This document shows positions 48,297 through 60,600 of a DNA stretch of 64,000 nucleotides, one piece after another (within the stretch, counting starts at the first letter, position 1; each line of letters begins with the position of its first letter). Both the position numbers and the translations under genes were made by a program. The notes below the pieces were generated by a model. That model worked only from the letters and a program-made list of their open reading frames with translations, had not been told where the DNA came from and did no database searches. Source of the stretch: Embiotoca jacksoni (taxonomy: Eukaryota; Chordata; Actinopteri; Embiotocidae); the NCBI GenBank assembly GCA_022577435.1, contig JAKOON010000010.1:19944024-20008023 (forward strand). The letters run 5' to 3'.

Positions 48297-49229
48297 TGCA
48301 ATGGAGGAGACGTCAGGAGGATAAGATTGACGTGGGACTATGAAGAGATGGGGGGAGGGGGAAGTTGGGAGGGGAGGGGAGGGGGGTGAGGGTCGTCAAG
48401 ATGGCAACAGCAGCACAGGTAAAAACATAAATGCAGGAAGAGAGCTGGAGATTTGGAGCAAATCAGGACGACGGAGGACAAAAAAAGAGACAATAACCTT
48501 TCGGAAAGCCACCTCAAGATGAAGCTAACGCTGCTGTCGAGTTGTTCCGTTGAGGAAAGAGAAGGAGATGTAGGAAGCGTGTGCCGTGCGCTTCTTTCTG
48601 AATGTGTTTCACATCCACCTCTGCTGACCCTTATGAACAATGTTAGTCATTTCCACTCGGAGGCTGGGCAGGATTTTACAGAAGCCCGTCTTCAAGGGTT
48701 GACACCACATTTCTGCAGCTAAGGGATGCTCAGGAGTGATCGGTCTGGGCCCATTTTGTAAACTAAAAGCATTGTTTTGTACTGGGTGTAGCGCACTCTG
48801 TTTAACACTCCTGCTCAGCATCTGCTCAGACATGTTACCTTCAAATTGGGAATGGTGCTGCCTAGAAATAGTTTAAATAGAACAGAAACCACGAGTCAAG
48901 ATGGTTAATGGGAAATACAGTTGCTCTTTGAGAGGCTTCTGTTTTCCTCAACTTGAAAGTTTTTGTGTCTTTTCATTCAGATCTGGTTAGTGCTTTTGTT
49001 GACGTGCCATCATTGGATTGCCATAAGGTGTTGAAAGATGGAGGAATGGAATCGGCTCCGTAGCTCAGCGACCTCATTTGCAGTCTGCTGTCAAAGGCGG
49101 CTTGCCTTTTCACTGGTTTCACAAATCTGTTGGTGATGTGTAGTAATGCATAATAGATGTCTTTGGCATTGTTCCACAAAATAATGATTCAGGGCCTTTA
49201 ATAAGTGTCCTCAAATTAAAAGTCCTTGT

Positions 49230-49264
<35 letters not shown>

Positions 49265-52200
49265 CCCCCAAGGATGGTTCCATTTTGAAATCCCACATTA
49301 ATCCTTTTACAGAGCAGTTTCTCTCAGTAAGGGACACGACGGTTGTTTTTAGTGAGAGTTAATGCTGTGAAATGCTGAAGCTCCGGTGAGTCAGGATCAT
49401 TACATCACTGTATTTTATGTGAGCTTTGCCTTTTTTTTTCTATTCATTCATGAAGTATGCATGCCTGCCTTTTTGTTTCACCAAAGAATGTCTTTTTTTT
49501 TTAATATATATTATTATTAGAAAATTGAAAGCTCGATGGCCTGTTTAATTTGGCAAATAGCTCGCAAATTCAATTCTCTGTGGTCCTCTGTGTCTCAGTT
49601 GAACAGGTGAATGTTGGGCATACCATATGCTCTTCCTCTGAAAGTGATGAAGACTGATTAGTTAGAGTTTTCCTTCTTTTTACTTCAGTGTCCAAAATAG
49701 GAAGACAGTTGGAATTTATTTCTTGTTTGTTTTCATCATAGATTAGTGGTTTTGATTTAAAGGTCCCATATTTTGCAATTTTCTAATGTTTTCAATCTTG
49801 ATATCCATAAGATGATATTGTGGTTTTAAATACCAAAAAAACATTCCAAAATAATTTTACATCTCTCTCTCGAGCTCTCAAAAGAACAGGATATTTTGTG
49901 TCTGTGTCTTTAAGACGCATTGATATAAAGTATCCTGTCTTCTGATTGGCTGACTCCTCTTTTTTTTTTTTTTCTTTAGTCTTGTAACTTGCCAGCTCCT
50001 CAACAGAATGATCACTGTGTCGTCCGTATAAAAGGTTGGACAGTGGGCCGTGCTGAGGGAGAGTTTGTGACATCACAAACTTACAGATGTCGCACAGCAC
50101 AGTCGCTGAGTACAGGCTGTGTGGACTGAGCGTTTCGAGACTTTCACATTACTTATGTAGCAGCTAGAACTGCTTTATAATCCAAAAAGAACTGGAAATC
50201 TGAATTTAGACAATATGGGACCTTTAAAGCAGAATACTGTGTTGATTCCAGTCCCTCATCGCATCTTAAATTGAGAGAACATTATATAATAAATAATGAG
50301 AACCTGTGCCAGTCACTGCACTTGTTTCATACATCCTCCAAGTTTGTGTGTACCACGAGTTCATACATCTACCGTAAGTGGTGGCAAAGCACAACATTAG
50401 TGTAAATTGTTAAAAATATCAAATGTTTACTGGATGCTTTACATCAGCATTTATTCCATTCTCCACGTTGTTCTCTCGGCCTTTTCAATTCTGCTGTCTT
50501 AAAACTTTGTAATGTGGGCTATTTTACCATCTTGTTGATCCAGTGTGAACTTTCAGTGGCGTTAAGCCGCATGTTCTGGTCCTTGAACGAGCAAAGTGGG
50601 AACAAAATGTAATCTTTGAGCCTTTTTTTTTTCCCCTCCATGGCCATGTTATCAGAGTCCACTTTGGCTGTGTTTTCGTCTCAGCTTTTGGACAATGATA
50701 TTCTTTTTTAGCTTTCCATGCAGACTGAATAGAAGCTTTGTATTTCAGTTTTGGTGGAGTTGTGAACCCTCCTATTTATGCATCTAGTTACCTCCCTCAA
50801 GTGCTTAGCTCTACTCCAAGGACAATTTTGTAACTTTGCCTGTTTCACTAATGCGTCTTTTAATGCCCCCTCTCGCCCCACTCCTCCTCCTCCTCCTTCT
50901 CCTTCTTCCTCCCCCTTACCAGTACTGCTGTTGCCATAAGCAGTACTTGAAAAACTATAAATAGTTCAGGTGTTGTGGATCCTTCCTCACTCCTCGATTC
51001 TCCTTCCCATTTTGATTGAAGATGGGCAAAGAAGTTGGTGCCAGGAAATATCCGATCACTTGTTGACAGTTCTGGGGTTTTTGTTGGTTGTTGGTTTTTT
51101 TTCTTTCTTTTTATCTTGTAATCTCAACTCATATTTAAGACATGGAAGCACCTTCCTCTCCTCTGAAAAGATGCAAAAAGTTGATTTAATTCAGCACCAA
51201 AGCCACAATGTTCTGTTCCTCTGCAAGTCTACACCGTAGCGTGTGTATATAAGGTACAATTTCACACTTTTTTTTTTATCGTGTGACCACAGTTTTTGTT
51301 TTCATCAATTTTGTGTTGTAGCTGAGGTGTTGAGAGTTTTTAATCGAGGAAGTCTTTGTGGCCTTTCTTCTGGGGAGGAACGGTTGTTGGTACAGAGTAT
51401 AGATACAAATTTAAACAGGCAGCCAGATGAACTGACTGTCAGAAAGTCAAATAAATGAGATTATGTCTGAAAATATGGGATCTTCCATTCTATTATATAT
51501 AATTTAAATCAGAGCGGGGCTGACCTGGAGATATTTTATAACGTGCTTGGATTTGTTTGAATTTTTTTCCTCAGGATCTGTTTTATTTTTGCGTTTTTAA
51601 AACATGATATTTTATTGGTGTGACATTTTGCACTGCCTCATGTATTTTTAAAATGTCCGATTTTTTTTTTTTTTTGTGTGTGTTTGTCTTTGTTGCCTTG
51701 GATTATTGAATACATTGTGCTTTACCATCATTCGCCTTGAGGTTGCTCTTTTGTTGGGTTATATCAAAACAGCCTCTCTTTTATTTTTTCTCCTTCTTCT
51801 GTCAAACCCTTTTCAGGACTAGATTTTCATTCCACACCAACAGCGGCAACAGACGCCTTTCAGTAGAATTAATATATCCCGAGTCTGTCGTTAACCTCAA
51901 TTTTTCTAGGAGCAAAGCCAGTCAAAATCAAATGGAAAGATTTGCAAAAAATACCTGTAAAACACAACTTCATATCTCTTGTCCTTCCTTTTGTCAGACC
52001 TGTTGTTGTCAGTATGTCTCGGTTGAACTACTTGGAGTGGAATGAAGATCTGCTCTCTGTTTTTATTTTTCCACGAGAACCAAAGAATTGCCGTCATTTC
52101 ATCTAAATTCTTAAACACGTTGTCCTGACATGACGCTAAAGGTTCTTCATTTGTTTCATTCATTTTTGTTTTCATGTGGTAAACCAGTGACTAAACCAGA

Positions 52201-52725
52201 GAAAACAAACGTTGTCATTGCATTGTGACTCCCCCACCATGACTCCAATCTTCTTAAAAATATCCTAAAAGAGTGACTCAGCTCAGTAATTAATGTAAAA
52301 TTTATTTTTGGCATGTGGCTACTTTCTTTTTCTTTTTTTTCTTCCTGTGTTTCTTTTTCAAAGCAACTGAAGATGTGAGACTAATTTAAACAGAGACAAA
52401 TTTTAAATAGCGAAACATCAGCCGGTTTAACTTGTCCATCGTCCAGGCAGCAGAACGCAAACGGCAAGGTCTGCTGCCGATCACTCGGTGCGAGTGTGTG
52501 AGACAGTGAGTGTGTGCTTAACATGAGTTATAGATACACGTGTGTCGGGTTAATAAAAAAAGAAATAAAATAATGCTCTTCTGGGGGCTGTAGGCAGCAG
52601 CAGGTGGACTGAGAAATGTATTTGAGACCCCTGATCTTCTGACTCAGATGTGGCATATATCTGCAAAATGGGAAATGCTGATAAATGCTGTCTCTTTTTA
52701 ATAAATGTGCTATTTTATCAGAATG
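48261..52725 (+). terminator. Probable mlec 3' UTR and polyadenylation site
   Basis: There is no competing gene for 4.4 kb. AATAAA at 52700-52705, followed by a GT-rich tract (GAATGTGTTGCTGCTG), is a good distal poly(A) signal. Earlier ones lie near 51449 and 52551. The stretch holds A29 at 48266-48294, a G-rich tract, T30 at 49235-49264, a TTAA-flanked miniature element (49757-50227) and a short perfect hairpin (50921-50947). Confidence 0.5.
49757..50227. mobile_element. TTAA-flanked miniature inverted-repeat element (piggyBac-like)
   Basis: TTAA (49757-49760) is followed by AGGTCCCATATT. The other end is AATATGGGACCT followed by TTAA (50224-50227). The 12 bp ends are perfect complements, and TTAA is the target site of piggyBac transposons. 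The 471 bp interior has no transposase. It includes CTTCTGATTGGCTGACTCC and T14. The superfamily is inferred from the TTAA only. Confidence 0.7.
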
Positions 52726-53349
52726 TGTTGCTGCTGTTTTTACACTCCCAACACTCCTGAGTTGCCGTTAAGTACTCTTTGAGGTCATTAGGTGTTAAAT
52801 GCTAAATTTAATTTGTGTTATGACAAATATTTCGCCTGTAAATCCACGGCATCAAATTTTTGAATTATGCAACTTTGTGAATGCCCAAATACACTAAAAC
52901 TCTTTAATTTAACAGTCTGACCATATCTTCTGACAAAGTAGTCCCAACAAAAGTTCGGCATGGTCAGCACATGTCCAAGCCCCTTGTTTGTCCAGGTGTT
53001 GTTTTTTTTTTCCACCTTTTCCCACCAACTGTGAAAACTTCTTTAAATAGAAGCACATTATCTTAGAGGAACGCAGCTGAACAAATTAGTCTGAACCTCT
53101 TCTAACAACCCAGGAGGCCACACACACTGGTCATGAGTCATTGTTAACTTGAGTTTTTAATAACCAAAGAGTGACATTGTAAACTTACAGTGTCATATTT
53201 ACAATGTACATATTTATATACAGTAGCTATAGTTTGCAAAACATTTATAAATTAATAGATCTGACATTGAAGTGCATCATGTGTCTTTTCAGTTAGAAAA
53301 GAGATTTAACAGATGAAATGGTTCCATGCAGTCACGTCTGGCTTTAATT
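52726..53349. other. Convergent spacer between mlec and the unrecognised secreted gene
   Basis: AT-rich sequence holds the 3' end of the minus-strand gene at 53350. I saw no clear AATAAA for it, and nothing else. Confidence 0.5.
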
Positions 53350-55314
53350 TCATCTGTAGTACACAGCCATAAAAGGCGGGTGTAAGAGGCTAACACCGCC
53401 ACTTCCACAGGACACCTCCAAACCATCCTTACTGCAGTCCAGGACCAAACCCAGGTCCAGAACAGGCACCATGTTGGCTACCTCATCCCTCCACATGTCA
53501 CCGTTGGTGTCCTGCAGGGCCCCTAAAGAAGGCTTTTCTCCTGGGGGACCCCCGTTGGACAGAAACGCCACCCGCCAAATGTTTACCAAGCTGGTACTTG
53601 GTCTGGCACCATCCGTCATCTTCTGCAGACGCTTGAGAAGGAAGAGCAGATCCACTCTCAGGTCCACCGTGTCATCCAACAACCCCAGACTGTACCTGCA
53701 GCAGGGCAAGGGAGAAGCGGGTTACAGCCAGGCCTGTAGCTATTACACCAATGAATAGAAGGAAGAATTTGTCTGTAAAACAAACCCCCAAAAAAGTACA
53801 TTTCATACTGAGAGCAGAGTTTTTACCTGGTAGGAAGGTTGTCCCTGGCCATGTTTGGAAGCACTGGCCGGATGTCCAGATGATGTGGGTTTGAAAGTTG
53901 AAGGTGAAGGTCCGCTCTCACAATTATCAACGATAAAATCTCTGTGGTGAGGACGAGCTCCACATCTGCATCTGGTGAGGGAGAGAAGAGGGAGTTAAGA
54001 GTCTGTCAGAGCAACACATTAAGCCGGGCTTAGTTGTGATAAATCCCAGGGATCACATCTCCACCACAGAGGTGATGTTTTCACTCCGAATACCTTGTTA
54101 ACCTGTCAGCAGGATATCGGGACAGTTCTTGGAGGGGACAGTAAGCCATGCTGAGACTCATTTGTATGCAGATAACACAGTGGCCTATACAGCTGCATTA
54201 ATCAAGCCATTAACATCCACCTCAAACTGCTTTTCAGCCTTCACTTGTACTTCCACAGAAAAACAGCTTATGACACTCAACCAGAGGGAAAATCCTGCAG
54301 AGTGACACTCTTTCAACACACGTGAGAGTTTTGTGTGTGGCTGTTTAATTCCGTTTATCACGTATCTTTTTCTGCTGAAAACTTGCACCAGTTTATCCTC
54401 ATAGTCTCTTTATTTTGTCTGAATGTGGGCGTGTTAAATCTTTGCAAAACACTCCTCTCCCATCCACAAGTGGTCACTCCCTTTGCATGGTCCGCATTGG
54501 GTTCGAACAAACTTCATAAAGAAAGTTCATTTGGAGGGTAAAAGTGGAATTTAAATGAGCAAAGCTTCTCTTTTTCTCTGACTTTTATCAAACGTTAATA
54601 TCCCATACTTTTTTTTTTTTTAGCTAGAAATATCCTGATTCTAAAACTAAGAAGCATGTTCAACAAGCAAACTGAACCTAAATTTAAGGAAAGGCAACAA
54701 GCTGGATAATTCTTCACCACTGTTAGGAACTCTCTGAATGGCTGATGTTTGTAGATGTGAAGATCCCAGTCTCTACGGTTACAAAAAAAACATTTAGCTC
54801 CATTCAGTAAAACATATACCAACACAACCCCAAAAAGTTCAGTTTCATAGACAGTAAGAAACAAGTTAATCATGTTAAAGCGGAATCTATACTTTGTCTT
54901 ACTTTCTGTCAAGCGACCTTGGATCCCCCTTACGTTCCCGCACTTTGCTCCTTCGTGACAGCATCGGTAAACCCGTCGGATAAAGCTGCAAAGATATTTT
55001 CCTGGGAAAACCAAATCCTGCGAGGGTGCCGATGAAAAGGGCTGAATACAGAGCTTCACCAGTGTTGCGTTATCTCCAGGAGCTTGTGTATTTTCCAGCC
55101 AAGGTGCCGCGATCTGTGCGCACCGCTCCCGGTGCGTCCCCGCTATTGCGCGCCTCCACCGCCGGGACACGTTCAGCCGTGAAGTTGGTTCATCTGCAGT
55201 TTTTGGCACCCGTGACCAAAATCCCAGCGTGTTCACTGCGCGATTGAATACTCCAATGTCATTTGTCACTGCAAAGAGAAAAAAAGCAATCCAAATGCAT
55301 CTTGAGGAGGCCAT
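53350..55314 (-). CDS. Unrecognised predicted secreted protein, 300 aa, three exons
   Basis: Exons 54903-55314, 53827-53971 and 53350-53695 have good splice sites (A|GTAAGA, AG|GTAAAA, TGCAG|G) and consistent phases (1, 2). The protein starts MASSRCIWIAFFLFAVTN, a likely signal peptide. It continues with a basic stretch (SRRWRRAI), a possible N-glycosylation site (NATL) and a Cys cluster in RRVYRCCHEGAKCGNVRG. Exon 2 (VELVLTTEILSLIIVRADLH) and exon 3 (LGLLDDTVDLRVDLLFLLKR) look like alternating hydrophobic strands and helices. The C-terminus is SLLHPPFMAVYYR. No TGF-beta-type cystine knot or other domain that I know is present. The even coding quality across three spliced exons argues for a real gene. 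I cannot give a function. Confidence 0.72.
53972..54902 (-). other. Intron 1 of the unrecognised secreted gene
   Basis: The 931 bp intron lies between exons 1 and 2. Nothing recognisable is seen. Confidence 0.65.
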
Positions 55315-55376
55315 GGTGAAATCCTAAATCCTGGCACAGTTTCTCTCGAAAGCCAAAGGCGAGACTGGTCTCCGCG

Positions 55377-55383
55377 CTATATA
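55377..55383 (-). promoter_or_regulatory. TATA box of the unrecognised secreted gene
   Basis: The minus strand reads GGATATATAGCGCGG, with TATATAG 63 bp before the ATG at 55314. That would place transcription start near 55350 and give a 5' UTR of about 35 nt. A TATA promoter fits a tissue-restricted secreted product. Confidence 0.5.
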
Positions 55384-56793
55384 TCCCACTGACAATGGGG
55401 ACAATTTGCCCCTTAGAATTTGAATCCTGACCCTCTTCTCAGTCCCTGCCCCTATTTTTGTCCGTACCCTTAACCACGCATTTGACCCCCATTGCTTTCT
55501 TTAAATGCGCCTGCACAATGAGGCGCCCCGAAGAGCGCCGATCCCGTCCATTCAAATTCAGTTTAGCTAATGTCTCGAATTATTCCATATTTGAATCATT
55601 AACAATTATTTTATTTACAGCACAGAAACATTGGGACACAACATGGAGAGTAACATTTCACAACCATGTGCTTGGCTTTTTCAAATTACGCACGCACTTC
55701 TCGGGGCTATTTTAAACCTGAAGGTGGAAAACAATGAGGCCGATTGTAGGATTACGTGCAGGCCGCTGATGGCCCCAAGAAGGTCTTGCAACCCCTGTGG
55801 TTTTAAAGAACTTACAAAAGCGGCTCGCATAAGACTGGAGTGGATCATGTATTCATTTAATCTCCACCAGTGTTACACCGCAGTAAATCTCCTCTCGGAA
55901 AACTTTTGAATAACGTCTAAACAAATGATGTGTTCAAGACGGAAAAAACAGTAGAACTAACAGACAAATTATACTTTTTTTTTTGTTACTAAAGAGTTTA
56001 TTTGAAATAGAAACTTTTTTTTATATATATAAAAAATGATGTTTTATTTAGAAATATGTGTAAGCTAATAAAAGCATCATTCATCAACAGTAAACAAAAA
56101 AGTAAAGATTTAACCTTGCTTTAGAAGAAACTTCTCATTAAATGCATAAGCAAAAACAGGAGGAACATTACAGTCGCTGCATAAAGGAATGCAAAGTATC
56201 AGTGATAGGGGGTTGCACTGCGTAAACTCCCCCTCCCCCAGCATACCCATTTCTGCAGGTAAAGATGCCAAGGTAGAACAGTGAAAACCAGAAAAAATGA
56301 ATTTTTGGAAATATGAAATACAAAAGAAAAAGAGCAAAGACAAGTATGGGAAGTGCCACAGATATATGTAATATCTATATATCAATTACAGTCCCAGATA
56401 CAAAAGCCTGTGTTTCTTAGCAATACAGAAATACAGTTTAACTCAAACAAGCATGTCAATAAATTGCATAATACTCATCATAAACATAACATACTGTATT
56501 TAACCTTTAACAATCCTCCTCTCTGTCACAGCAAATGTATAATTATGATTCAAATTATAAAAAGAAAAATCAAAGCTTATTAAGAATAGGAGCGCCATGT
56601 AGGTGTATATAGAACAGTATATTGAAAATATTATACAATCTGTTGCAAATCTGCTACAAAACAGGAAGTTTTAAATTATATTCTGAAAATGTCCTCGATC
56701 GAAATATCCAGAATTTTTTTTTTGTAGGACCTACTTACAGGACTCCTATTTAGATTTTTAAATCCGACTCATCTTGAACGTGATGCCGATCCA
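55384..56793. other. Intergenic region between hps4 3' end and the secreted gene
   Basis: Both neighbours are on the minus strand. A CpG-bearing block (55500-55560) lies upstream of the secreted gene. A 112 bp segment (56250-56361) is duplicated inside hps4. A minus-strand AATAAA at 56043-56048 could end hps4 transcripts. I saw no gene. Confidence 0.5.
56250..56361. repeat. Direct repeat, copy A
   Basis: ATTTCTGCAGGTAAAGATGC through GTATGGGAAGTGCCACAG is nearly identical to 57666-57779 in the same orientation. The two copies are about 1.4 kb apart. Confidence 0.85.
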
Positions 56794-57604
56794 TCAGAGG
56801 AGGTTAACCCCGTGTTTCAGCAGTCTGTGCCGGGCCTTGTTGGGCAGAGAGAAAGCACTGTCCTGGTGGTTGGGGATGCCAGAGTTCCTCAGTGATCCCC
56901 CGTGCTGCTGGAAGTACGTCTCCTGGGCTACGCTACGGGTTCCATACACTGCAGCTCCGGCACTCCTGCAGTGAAAATATCACCCACATTTATATTTCAA
57001 GCATGACGAACGATGACATGCAACAGAGATTAGAAAAGTGACATAAGACAGGGGCCACAGAGCAAACAGTAAATGTGTCTTGTTGTTATCTATGCAAGTT
57101 AAAGGGAAAACATTTGACAACATGATAGACAGATAGATACAAAAATTTTTCGCTACAGCAGCATTATAGGTACAGGAAAGCAATAAAACAACAGTAAAAT
57201 ATTAAATAGCACAGTATATACAATAAATAGAATAAAATAGAATAATTAAATTAAAACTAACTAAACAATAGTGCAAAGATTTAAACAAACAAGAAAGCAG
57301 ATAACAGGTTGTTATTGTTATGATGGATTTTGACACCGACAAACCCATTCCCTTTCCCCAACTTCTATTTGAGAAGAACAAGAAACCCCCCCAACCACCA
57401 GTCACTGCCAGGCTGACCTGATAATAGCCTCCTGCAGAGTTTCAGTGTTACAGAAATGCGAGTGTAGAAGTGATGTGGCACTGACAAAAGGATGTTCCGA
57501 GTCTCGGCCAGACACGTTGGCTGCAGAGACACATAATAACAGGGGCACATCAACTCAGACATGCATGGCTACTATGCTGATCAGTTTCACTAGTCACTCT
57601 CACA

Positions 57605-57666
<62 letters not shown>

Positions 57667-60600
57667 TTTCTGCAGGTAAAGATGCCAAGGTAGAAAAGTG
57701 AAAACTAGAAAAAAAACCAAATTTTTAGAAATACGAAATACAAAAAAAGAGCAAAGACAAGTATGGGAAGTGCCACAGAGTGACTATAGAGAGATATATT
57801 GGAGTATTATGAGGGGCTTTACTTGTCAATGTGCTTTGAATGCAGTCAAAATGGGCAAAGATGTAGGGTGCTGGAGACCTCTGGGCCCCTGGAGAGATGG
57901 TCCTCAGATGGGCCTCGAGTCCATTGAGTGAAGCCAGGCTGCTGTGATACTGGATACACATCATGACAAGGGGTTGACAGGAATTAACACATTTTAGCAT
58001 TACAAATGCAAACTGGTGCATTTCATTAAAAACAAAACAAAAAAAACAAAAAAAACTATTGGTTGATATTTTTTCTCACCACTTCCTCCATAGAAATTGT
58101 GTCACTCAAGAAATGCGGCTCCACCAGCAGAGCCATCATCAAGCCTTTAACTCGGTGCATGTATAGCGTCATGGGGATCAGTGGAATCATCTCCGAGTTT
58201 TCCAAAGCACTGGAGAGAGGAGGAGGAGGAGGAGGAGGAGGATCTCTGTGCTCTGACTCGTGGCCTTGAGCGCTCCCACAGCAGATTCTACCGTCTCCCT
58301 CCGCCACACTGTCGTCATGTGACCGCTCATTCCCAGAATCAGCGCCTCTCAAGTCCAAGACCGTCCCACATGCTGCGTCTCCTCCATTTAGATGGGAGTT
58401 CTCCTCGCACACCGAGTCGTCTCCTTCGCTGTTGTGAAAACTGTAACGATGCGACCTGTCCAGCACTTCCTCAGGTTCATCGGACGTTTTTCCATTTGGG
58501 AAAGGAGGCCTGAGCGACTGTGATGAGGGGCCGGGTGATTCAGCAGTACTCTGTGATGGGGTCGGGCTAAACACAGAGTTATCCGATTCTATCAAGTGAG
58601 AGCTGAGGGACTCCTTCTGATCTGATGGCTCCGAGCTAGGAGAAGGTGTGTCAGATAAAGTTCGTGACAGGCGGGTCTTCTTTGGGAGAGCGTCTTTGTT
58701 TGAAGTGGAATGGGAACTGAAAGGTGGAAAACCGTTTGAGACAGTCGGACCTCTCGGGAAATGTTTGAAGTAAATTCATTTCAGAAAAGGGAAAACACTA
58801 CCTCAAATCTTTGTCAACAGGAGCTGACTGCAGGAGCTGTAGTTGAGCCATGGTCAGGTACACCGTCGTGGAGCTCACAGATCCACCAAATGAGCTACAG
58901 GTTCCCGGTCCACTGGACGTCTGGGCCTGATTCAAACAATCAAACAATCAAACTCTGGCTCGTCATTGCTTTTCTGTTAAGTTTAACATTTTATTGGTTT
59001 TTTTTTTTTTTACTGATAGTTAGATAAGAAGAGATGAATATTAGGATGCCTGTACAGTGAATATGTAGCTGGAGCTAGCAGAGGGTTAGCTCAGCCTAGC
59101 CTGAAGACAAAATCGAGCACATGGCCTTTGTAAAATAGTTTGTAAATATATAAATAAATTGTAAATAACTTGTTTTTAAACTTGTGTGTACAGAAAAAGT
59201 AACATAACACGGCAATTAATATTAATATGTTTTAGAGTTTTTGGTGGGATAGGTTTTTCCTTTAGACTAAGCCATGTGGCTGTTGACGCTAGCTTCATAT
59301 TTAGTGTACTGGTATCAAAACCTTCAGCAAACTGGAGGAAAGAAGGTAAATATGCAAAAGAAAACATCTTAAATAAAATACTTCTGTAATTTCTTTATTA
59401 AAATGTCACTTAATTAGTCCAAATTACTTGTTCTTAAAGTGACCTGGGTTGGTTCTCAGCAAAAAATAATAGATGATATTATTTAGTTGATTTAAACTGA
59501 GTGCATTGTGCAAAAAAAAACAAAAAAACAAAAACAATGAACAACTATACAAATGTAGATCTGTTTGGGGGGCAGTTGGGTGAGAAAGGATTTTAGAAAA
59601 TATGGGACCATGTCCTACCTTGGTGTAGGTTTCACTCTCATGAACCATGACCTTCATTGTGAGCTCTGGAGACATCTGCGTGCTAACAACTCTTTAAACA
59701 AATAAATAAAAGTGTCAGATTTCAGAACCTGTTATTTTAAAAAGAAGGTGGATATTGTCAAAATGCCAGCTCACCTTCCTCTGAAGAGAATACAGCCTCC
59801 CAGCACTAGAGGGCAGCGCTGACATGCCTGAAGGATGAGGGCAGCTTTGAGCAGGAGAAGTGGGTCCACCTGAGGACAAGAAACAAAACTGCAACCTTTC
59901 AGTTCATGGAGAAATTACTAAAAACCCAAAAGGTCATAAATATGCAGTTTATAAAATCATAAGTTTATCAGAGTGTTACACGAGGACACCTTCGTGAATG
60001 TTGGATTAAAACATTTGTCTTGCCATCTTTTGCCTTATGTGATCATCGTTGCATCTTTCAGCACGTGTTTTGCGAAAGCTAGAAAACTTCACCAGTAAAT
60101 GCACGCTGTATTATTTACGTGCATTCTGTGGGCGCAACACAAATGTGCAGACGAGGACCGCCGAGCATTGTGACACAGTCACATCCTGTCTGAAAACAAA
60201 AAGAGAAGTCAGTGCAGGTTAAAAGCAGAACTCCTGTTGTACGTACGTTCATCGAGTCGATGGTCCTCAAGCAGCTGAAGACGTGATAGAGCTCGGAGGT
60301 TCCCGACTGCAGGTGAGAGAGGTACCGACCCCATCGAGCTGACAGGGCTTCCTGACTGTTGAGCTATAAAACAAAAATCACAAAAATCACAAAATAAAGA
60401 GATGAACAAAATGTACCTGGACTCAATAATTGTCATATAACTTTTTATAAAATGGATAAAAAAAAATTGTATTCTGATTCTTCACATAAGTTGCATACAA
60501 TATCAACCTAAATCAAAAATATGGTTTGTTGGAAACAGTTATTGTTGTATTTCTTTTTTTTCCCCTTTTTCCTTTATTGTCATTTTGCCTTTCCGCTTTT

